A stretch of 64,000 bases of DNA from Pseudomonas sp. UBA1879 (GTDB lineage Bacteria; Pseudomonadota; Gammaproteobacteria; Pseudomonadales; Pseudomonadaceae). Under the pieces are notes generated by a model. That model was given only the letters and a program-made list of their open reading frames with translations, did no database searches and had not been told where the DNA came from. The stretch spans positions 145,716 to 209,715 of the forward strand of contig NZ_DDHJ01000016.1 of the NCBI RefSeq assembly GCF_002338065.1, in the 5' to 3' direction. The position numbers and the translations under genes were made by a program. This document shows, piece after piece, positions 7,849 through 16,400 of this stretch (the stretch's first letter is position 1; each line of letters begins with the position of its first letter).

Positions 7849-9534
7849 CTAAAAACCGCTGATCCCTTGCTGCCGCAGTCGCTGACTCAACGCCTGTACC
7901 TGCGGGTTCTGGAAAAAGGCGTGCAACTGCTTCGCACGACCAGGGCCGATACCGGGCTCGGCCTGCCATTGATCGATGCTGCGGGCCGACAACGCGCCCC
8001 ACGAATCACCCAAAGGCGCACCCGCGGCGGGTGGTAAACCGATCGCTTTGAGCCACGTTTCAAAGGATTGTTCGCGCGCGGCCTGAAAACTCTTCAACAG
8101 TTTAGCGCTGCTCTTCTGTCCGAGGCCGGGAATGTTCGAGATTTGTGCGCTGTCGAGGTGCATCCAACCCAGCAAGTCTGTCACCAGTCCGGCCTCGATC
8201 AGTTTGTCCCAGGTGCCGGGCCCTACACCCTTGAGCGCCAAACCCTTCTTGCCGCTCAGCCATTTCAGACGCTCGCGAAACTGGCCCTCGCAGCCTTTAG
8301 TCGGCTGCCAGCAGCTCAGCGCGTGGTAATCCGTCGCCTGCGGAACGTTCAGCGGCGGCCGTTCCACGCTGCGCAAGACGACTTTATCCAGTCGAGGAAT
8401 GGTCAGGCCCGCGAGGCTGACCGCCACTTGATCCCCCGGCCGAATGTCCATCTTTTGCCACCTTTTAAAGGATCCGACGCTGATCCGGCTCACCGTTCGG
8501 TCGTCGAGGCGCACCGGCTCGATGTCCAGCACCGGCGTGATTTTGCCACTACGGCCCACGTTGAAATGCACCTTGCGCACATCACCCAGCACCTGCGCGA
8601 AGGGGTATTTCCACGCCGCGAGCCAGTACGGCGCCTTGGCCTGCCAACGATCGGCTGACGGACGCTCGCCTTGACGCATCACCACGCCGTCGGTGGCAAA
8701 CGGCAGCGGACGGGTGTACCAGCGCTCCCGCCATTGCTTCGCCTGAGCGAAGTTTTCGAAGGGTTCGCTGAAGCGGGCGCTGTCCTCGAAGCCCAGCATA
8801 TGAAGATGTTTCAGCCGCTCATTCATGTCGCGGGGACCCTGCGGCCAGTCCCAGACAAACAGCCCGATCTGCGCACCTTCGGTCTCATTGATGGCGTTTC
8901 TTGCCAGCAATCCTGCCACGCGGCTTCGCGCATTCAGGCTGCCCGCTTTGGCTTGCACATGGTCTTCAAGGCGCCAATACAGCTCGCCTTGCAGCACCAG
9001 CGTTTCTTTTTCGGAAAGGTGAGCGGGAATGCTTGAGATCTTCATCGCGTGGGCCGTCCAGTCTTGCCCTTTGATTCCGTCGCCTCGACTGATGGCTTGC
9101 ACCAGCTTGCCCTTCTCATAAACGAGGGTGACCGCAACGCCATCCACTTTCGGCTGAATCCAGAGATCGGTCTTGCCTTCGAGCCATTGCTCGACCGCTC
9201 GCTCATCTCCCAGTTTGGCGATGCCGGTGTGGGGTACGGGATGAAGGTGTTCGCCTCTTGCTGTCTTGAGGGGATTTTGAGCGGGCGCAGACGAGGACGC
9301 GAAGCAAGCCTGCAGCTGCGAAAGGCGTTGTACGGACTGGTCATACAACTCGTCGGCGACCAACGAGATACCTTGGCGGTGATAACTGTCGTCCCACCGC
9401 GCGACCTGTTGTTGAAGCGCCTGCATCTCGCTGTGGGCTTTGGACGGCGGCCAATCGGGGCAGCTTTCGGCGTTGGCCACGTTGCAGGAAAGGGCGATCA
9501 ACATACAAACGACAGCGCGGGGGGAGAGCAGCAT
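7849..9534 (-). CDS. ligB: NAD-dependent DNA ligase LigB
   Basis: 561 residues, the LigB rather than LigA length. The adenylation domain has the nucleotidyl-lysine motif KVDGVAV (about residue 129), preceded by the conserved PVPHTGIAKL, then RGDG, and AAWKYPF. An OB domain follows (VGRSGKITPVLDIEPV), then helix-hairpin-helix repeats (GVGPGTWDKL, IPGLGQKSSAKLLKSF, GIGPGRAKQL). The LigA BRCT domain is absent, as is usual for LigB. Oddity: residues 1-22 read as a Sec signal peptide ending at ANA-ESCPDW. E. coli LigB has a similar start. Second ligase of unclear physiological role. Confidence 0.92.
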   Translation of the reverse strand: MLLSPRAVVCMLIALSCNVANAESCPDWPPSKAHSEMQALQQQVARWDDSYHRQGISLVADELYDQSVQRLSQLQACFASSSAPAQNPLKTARGEHLHPVPHTGIAKLGDERAVEQWLEGKTDLWIQPKVDGVAVTLVYEKGKLVQAISRGDGIKGQDWTAHAMKISSIPAHLSEKETLVLQGELYWRLEDHVQAKAGSLNARSRVAGLLARNAINETEGAQIGLFVWDWPQGPRDMNERLKHLHMLGFEDSARFSEPFENFAQAKQWRERWYTRPLPFATDGVVMRQGERPSADRWQAKAPYWLAAWKYPFAQVLGDVRKVHFNVGRSGKITPVLDIEPVRLDDRTVSRISVGSFKRWQKMDIRPGDQVAVSLAGLTIPRLDKVVLRSVERPPLNVPQATDYHALSCWQPTKGCEGQFRERLKWLSGKKGLALKGVGPGTWDKLIEAGLVTDLLGWMHLDSAQISNIPGLGQKSSAKLLKSFQAAREQSFETWLKAIGLPPAAGAPLGDSWGALSARSIDQWQAEPGIGPGRAKQLHAFFQNPQVQALSQRLRQQGISGF

Positions 9535-9727
9535 CGGAGCATCCTTGCGGGGAAGTGAGACCCAAAAGGCTAGGGTTTGAAACGTCGCTGTTCTCCTGCA
9601 CAGCCGTTACCGGATTTGTCTGCGATCCGTACAATCGAGGGCCGTTTCGCGTGATAGCTGTCCCTTGAGCGGATTTGGGACGAGTGCAAAATGATGTTTC
9701 TACCAGCGCCCAGTAAGGACATCCATC

Positions 9728-10348
9728 ATGGAGCTGTCGACCCTCACCGTTTTCATTCCCGCCTGCTTCGCGTTGAACATGGCCCCCGGCCCCAACAACC
9801 TGCTGTCGATCAGTAATGCCTCGCGCTATGGATTCGTCCGTGCGTGCACGGGAGGCCTGGGCCGGTTGCTGGGTTTCGCGATCATGATCGCACTCGCTGG
9901 TGTGGGCCTGACCGCCGTGTTGCACACCTCGGAATGGCTGTTCCACGCGATCAAAATCGTCGGCGCGGCGTACCTGTTCTACCTGGCCATTCAGCTGTGG
10001 CGCGCACCGGCCGATACTCACGTCGATGCAGGCGTGAGAGAGGTCGGATCGGGCCGACTGGCGCGTCAGGAATTTCTAGTGGCGATGGGTAACCCCAAGG
10101 CGATCCTGCTATTCACCGCATTTCTGCCCCAATTTGTCGACCATTCCGCCCCCATCGATGAGCAATTCGTACAACTCGGCGCGATGTTTCTGGCACTGGA
10201 ATGCATCGCCATCGGCCTGTATTGCTACATGGGCGTTCACGCACGCCGACTGTTCGCCAAGCCGAGCGGCAAGCGCTTATTCAACCGGACGTGTGCGGGG
10301 TTGTTGGCAGGGGCTGCGTCGTTTCTGTTGGTGGCGCGGCGGGGGTGA
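9728..10348 (+). CDS. LysE/RhtB family amino-acid exporter
   Basis: 206 residues with about six membrane helices. The LysE/RhtB signature near the N-terminus is clear (NMAPGPNNLLSISNASRYGF, residues 18-37), as are the mid-protein GNPKAILLFTAFLPQF and the C-terminal NRTCAGLLAGAASFLL. SD AAGGA lies upstream of ATG 9728. It exports a small amino acid or homoserine-lactone-like metabolite; the substrate is not predictable. Divergent from ligB and convergent with the Tc-toxin gene. Confidence 0.88.
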   Translation: MELSTLTVFIPACFALNMAPGPNNLLSISNASRYGFVRACTGGLGRLLGFAIMIALAGVGLTAVLHTSEWLFHAIKIVGAAYLFYLAIQLWRAPADTHVDAGVREVGSGRLARQEFLVAMGNPKAILLFTAFLPQFVDHSAPIDEQFVQLGAMFLALECIAIGLYCYMGVHARRLFAKPSGKRLFNRTCAGLLAGAASFLLVARRG

Positions 10349-10432
10349 GTTCGCAGAGCAGGCTGGAACGGCAATGGCGATTGCAGACACCTGCCATCGC
10401 CGCGCCAACCGTTCGTTGCAGTCAATACATCA

Positions 10433-13400
10433 CTATTTCTTCTTGGCCGCCGCTGCCGCTGCAGCTTTCGCCTTGGCATCTGCAGCCGCTTTGGCATCCG
10501 CGGCAGCCTTTGCTTTGGCGGCTGCATCAGCCGCCGCTTTGGCTTTAGCCGCTGCGTCAGCGTCGGCCTTGGCTTTTGCGGCAGCATCAGCTACGGCTTT
10601 GGCTTTTGCAGCGGCCTCTGCATCGGCCTTGGCCTTAGCGTCAGCCTCTGCTTGCGCTTTTGCAGCGGCCTCTGCATCGGCCTTGGCCTTGGCCTTAGCC
10701 TCAGCCTCTGCTTGCGCTTTTGCCGCGGCATTCGCCATCACCTTCTCTGCCAGTGCTTCATCCGAACGTGCCGTATAGACCAGATTGATCTGGATGTCGC
10801 TGATGTTCGGGACGTTGGAGGCGGCATCGATCAACGTACTGGCGAATTCCGCGTCGGGAATTTTCAGCTCCCATTCCGAAATAGCCCCGGTGCCCTCGAA
10901 GGGCAGGTAGCGGCCATCGTGGAACATCAGCTCATGGACCGACTCGCCCGGGTTGTAGCCCAAACCGTCTTCGTTCATCGCAGACGACAGCGCGATGGCC
11001 TGCTTGGCCCGCAGATTGCGCTTGATGCTCGAAGGCACAGTTTTGGCCTCGCCATAAAAATACTCCACACCCTCCTGGTTTGGCTCCACCAACGTCGTGC
11101 TGCCAGTCTGAGTGAGGATCGCGCACAGGCCATCGGTGCTGAAACCTTCTTTTTCGCTGATGAACGACACAGTGACGTAACGCAGTTGGCGCAAGTAATG
11201 GCCGGGATAGTTCTTGTCGAAATCCTTGGCCTTGAAGTCGAACAGCAGTGGTTGCCCTTCGGACAACCCCAGAACGGCGTTCAGCCACGGCGTGACCGTT
11301 TTGCCTTTGAGCGGCTCCTGGGTGCGAGTGATCGTCGTAGGAGAATGTTCGGTGAGCCATTTATTCAGGCTGAAGGTCTTACGGATAGTCAGGCGACGTT
11401 CGTTGGCGAGCAGGAACGCGTTTTCCATTTCCATCAGGTCCACCAGCAGTGATTCGCCTGCGAGCATGCCTTTGTAGGAGTCGCTCCAGGCGCGCGTCCT
11501 GATGAACGCCTCACGCTTGTAGTCGCCAATCTCATAGCGCCAGGCGGCTTCAAGGCCGAGGCACATCGAGAGCACGGCGTCGTAGGCTTTGCCGTAGATC
11601 AATTCCTGACGCGCCACGAGCCAGTTGTAGATCGGGATGATGGTGAAGCCGGTGGTCATCGCGACGTAGGCTTCTTTCAGGTTGGCCTGCTCTTGTTGAG
11701 CCTCCTTCAGGCTGATAACGGCAGCATTCATCTCGATGTTGGTCTCGGCGACTTCCTGATCAATGAGCTTGATGTCCCATTCAGCCTGGCGCATATCGAA
11801 CGTCCAGCCTGTTGCTCGGCGCTCGTAACCCGACTCTGCCAGTAGCTGAGCGGCAGCGAACTTCATCCCCGTGCTGGACATCGTCATGGCCTTGCTGGCC
11901 ATGCGCTTCAATTCTGCCGGTCTAGTCCCACCAACTGCCATTCCCAGAATGGTGGGGATCAATCCGTCAGCACCACCGGCGAGGATTTCTGTTGGAATGG
12001 CCGCGTATTGCAGGATTCCTGCCGTCCATGTCAGCGCCGTGGCCGCTTCTTCGCGAGGTGACCTGCCGATATCCAGCAAGCGCGCCCAGTGCTCTTTTCT
12101 GAACTCTGCAGCCTGTCGACTGATTTCAAGATGTCGTTTTCTGGCCTGTATCGAGGCGATAGCCTCCTTCTGCAGGCTGACAGCGAAATCCGAAATCTTG
12201 AGATCTTGTGATTTGAGCAAAACGGAAAGCGAAGTATTGAACTCATCTTCCATCAGTTTCATGTAATGGCGACCAAAATCCAGCAACCGCTGGGCAGCCG
12301 CGCGGGCGGCAGGCAACAGTTCTCTGAAGCGATATGCCGGAATGACAGCCCGATCACTGTTGTAGGTATTCGCAAGAATGTTCAAGCCCCCCTTGGCAGA
12401 ACCGAAAGGATCACCCCCTTCATCGCCCCAGCCCATGTCAGGCAATGCTTTGCCATCTATCGTCAGGCCGTGGCGCAGGTTGAACAGGCGCCGTTCCAGG
12501 ATCTGCCGCGCTTCGATCACCCGTTGGTTGATAGGAAGGCGAAAGCTATTCTCGTTGACCTCCGATAGCGCAGCCGGTGTCCAGCGCGACACAGCAGCAC
12601 GCTCAGGCAACGACCCGATCAGCTTTAACGCCTGCTGATAACACAGCCAGGCATGGTTGAGAGTGCTGAGGGTCAGCTGGCGGTAATAGTGGTCGCCCTG
12701 AAGCTGCCAGTTTTCTACCAGATCCAGAAACACCGCATTGCGATAGAAGCGAGACAGAATAAAGGCGCGCGCTGTAGGGTTGACAGGTTTATTGAGCTCA
12801 GACTTACCCGACCCGACTTCCGCCAATGGTCGGGTATTCCAGTAAGGCGGGCGTCCATCGTCCTGCTTCAGCGCACGATAGGGGTCGAACAGGTAACGCA
12901 GGTACCACTTCTCCGCATCTTCGAACTGTTGCTGCTCGGTGAGCCGTTTGGCGATCAGCGCAGGTAAGTGCAGGAACAGTTCGCGGAAATACAAACCATT
13001 GGCACCGTGGAAGTCTACCGGTGGGTTTGGGTAGGCATCGTCAATGGTGGGTTCTTCAATCTGCTGAGCGCCCCAGTCGAGTGCCTGTTCGACGCCTTGG
13101 CTGGCGCGGGCGACGAGTTGTTTACCGAAGAGGGTGTTTAATCGAACGTAGTACGTCGGGAGTGTCGGGGAGGAGTCCGAATGAGTGGGTAGCTTTAGAT
13201 ATTGAGATTGTCCTTTGTGGTTGATTTGAACGGACCATTTTTCGTCAGCGTTTCCGGGAAAAATATTAAATGTGTAGTCAAATATGAGATTTTCCCCGCG
13301 CCAGGCTACGTCCAATCGTATCGTATAGTTGCCTAGCTCCGTGTAGTTGTATAAATATTCACTTTCAGCGTTTTTTATGGGTTTTATCGGTGAGTAAGTT

Positions 13401-16400
13401 TCACCTTTGTCCGGTTTGATCCATAGTGTGTCGTAAAGTAAATTCCTCTTGCTTGCTGTTGCCTCGGCTAATGTGATAATGAGCGTTTTTGCTTTCTCGT
13501 CCATACTTGAGATTTTAAATTTAGGAGCGTACGCATCAACAAACTCACGGTAAATATTATGGTCAAGAGAGCCTTCTTCCAGACCATTCACAGTGTATTT
13601 ATTCAGCCTTATCCTGCTTGCGTTGGGTAGGGGGCCGTTGTAACTGTGTTGTATGTTCCGTATGTCTTTATAAGCCCCAAAACTGGCATTGAAGAGTGTA
13701 GTGGTTTTTCCGGGGAGCGTCTTTTTCTCAATCAACAAAAGATCACGCATTTCAATGTAATAGTCCTTGTTTATCTCCTTGTTCTCTGTTTTAATTGCGT
13801 TGCAATCAAAAAGAATTACAGTCAGCCAAGGGTCCGCTTCTCGTTCACCCTCGATGTTGACAAATACAATGAGGCCTGGAATCCATGAGTCTGATTTCAT
13901 CCATTGGTTTTCATCATCTTTTATCAACTGTCGCTTGTCGTCCTTCGGCCGCTCGCCATTGACAAACCCATCCAGTGCCATCAATTCATTAGCGGTGCTC
14001 CAGAATCCATCACTTTGCAAATAAGCGTAATGAACCGACACTTTTTTGTAGGTAGTCGGGTCTTTTATTTTTGGGTCGGTACTGGGTAAGCCGGTGGTGC
14101 CCCTTTCTACCCAAAATACATACAGTCGACCGTTGATCACCACTAGGCGAATGGCATCGCCTTTATGTTTCGTTTCTACCCCTTCGACGTCTTCAACGTA
14201 AAGGCTTTGCGCAATATTGCCTGTCGTTGTCAAGCCGATTTTCTGCCACTCACTCCACGCCAACGGACTCAACCGCTGCTTATCGTCCCGTAATCCCATG
14301 TCTACAGAGCGCCAGTAATATTCCGCCGGAGAGGCGTTGGTCTTGCCTACCAGGTAATAGGTGTCGCTTTTCGGGTCGCGCCCATCCAGATACCCGCTGA
14401 TGACCTGCAAGTTACTCAGTCTTTCGAACTTTGTGAGGTAGTTACAGATCGCCGTCTGCAGCAGTTCAGTGTCCAGTTTGCCCTGATTGACCTCTACCTC
14501 AAGCTCTTGAAACGCTTTGCTCTTTTTCGGGCGATTTGCGTAGTAGATGAGGTTTTCCGGATGGTTGAACTGCGCTTTCCAGACCCTCCAGCTGCCGTAC
14601 TGGCTCAGGTACTGTTCCCACGCGCTGTTGGCGTGTTCCGGCATTTTCGCGGCGTCGTAGCCGGGCTCAAGATGTGAGAACAGGCGGAAAAGATAGTGCT
14701 GAAGACTGGAAATGGCCTGGGTGATGGTCGTTGTTTGCATCGCTTCCCGCGTCGGGCTGATGTCGGTCAGGAAGTAGCTGGAGAGATCGTCGACCGTTTT
14801 CAGTTCGGTCTGGCGGTTTTTATCCGCCTGTGCCCAGTAGCCGAGCATGTAATCGACCAATGCATCACGCCATTTTTCTTGTACAGAGGGTTCGAGGGTT
14901 TCCAATGCCTGCTCCGTGCATGCGCCTAACAAAAGATGACGAACATTGGAGAAATCCTGGTAGGCCGATGTTTCGTCCAGAAGTGCAAGGTCAAGCAGTG
15001 ATTGGCAAGAAAGCCCTGTTCTCTGGCAGAGAAGTTTTTCGCGCAGTATGAAGTCTATGTCACTGATGCACTTAGGAGTCGCAGGTATCTCGGAAGTGAT
15101 GATAGGGCTTTCTGCCCTTGTTTTGAGTTCTTCATCAGAATAGGGTTCTAACTTTATCAGCACCGGGTTTTCAACTTTTATTCCTTGATCGATCCTCTTC
15201 CGTGCGGTCCTTTCCCAAGTGTCAGGTTTGTTGAATTGTTTATATTCTTCTTGTGAGAGTTTTAAAACTCCCGAATTGTTGGCGATGATTTTCTTGAGCT
15301 TTGAATATATCGAGTGCACGTCTTTATCGTAGAATGTTGTCCCTTTTCGTAGGAAGTGGTAGTGTGCAAGCGCCATGCTAAGACCTTTTTTCGGCTTGTC
15401 GTAGAGTTTTCGCTCTTCACTGCTTAACGAACTTATAAACTCATCCACAGACCCCTTGATAATTCCAGGCTGCCCCGGCTCCGTCGTCACAACATAAGGC
15501 ACCGCCAACAGCGTTTCGCTCTCGCTCCACCCTATCAACTTGCTCAAGCGACTGGCCGCAGACTTGACTGCATCCGGTTCCTCGCTCGGTTTCGCCTCAG
15601 TCAGATACGCAAGCGCATCGGCTTCCTCTAACTTTTGCTCCCGGCAGATGGCGATCCAGTCGCGATAGCGTGTCAGTTGATAAAGCAGATCAAGCGTCAG
15701 CTCCGGCGGATCGAGCGGATCTGTACTTTTCTCTTCGGACGCTTCGCTCACCTCCGTTAGATCATCTTCAAAATCGAACCACTGCGGATTTTCAATCAGC
15801 GCCCCCAGCCCCGCAGGGCTAAAACCTGTCAGCCGAATCGCGAGGGCATAGCGCGTCATGTCCTGCCAGAAGTCAAAAGCCTGCTGATCGACAGCGCCAA
15901 GCACCTGATAATCCGCCAGTAAATCAGCGGGACCTTTGCCGATCCACCTCAGCAACGGTAGGGCATATGCAGCGGCCGTCGCTGAGTTTCCTAGCAGTTT
16001 GCCGAATGCCTTGCCGAAGATCCCCTTGGCCAAATCTTCCTGCGCGATTCGGGCGTTAGTGATTGCCGATGCAAGGCTTTGCGCGATTCTGTCTGGGGCC
16101 GGGTTTTCTTTCGCATCTTTTTTTGCCGAATCAGTATCTTTGGAAGTGTCGTTGAGCAGTGTCTCCAGGGCTGCTCTCAGAGCCCCCTCCGCAGGCAGGT
16201 TGGAGCTGATCAGCCCTTGCTCTGAAACGTAATCTTTGAGCGAGCCCAGCCAGGTGCCGGTTTTAGGGGCGTCGCCAGCCTGTAGCCCTTCCTTGATCAG
16301 GTCTTCAGTCAGGCACGAGGCCGCTACCTCGAACGGTATATCCTCAAGCAGGTTTTTGCGTGCTTTCTCGATGGCGTTAAGGTTGGCGTTCGTTTGCTCA

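Noticed and set aside
10134..10778. Alanine-rich plus-strand protein opposite the toxin tail
   Set aside because: It is the antisense of the Ala/Lys repeat; low complexity on both strands, with the toxin frame supported by 2400 upstream codons.
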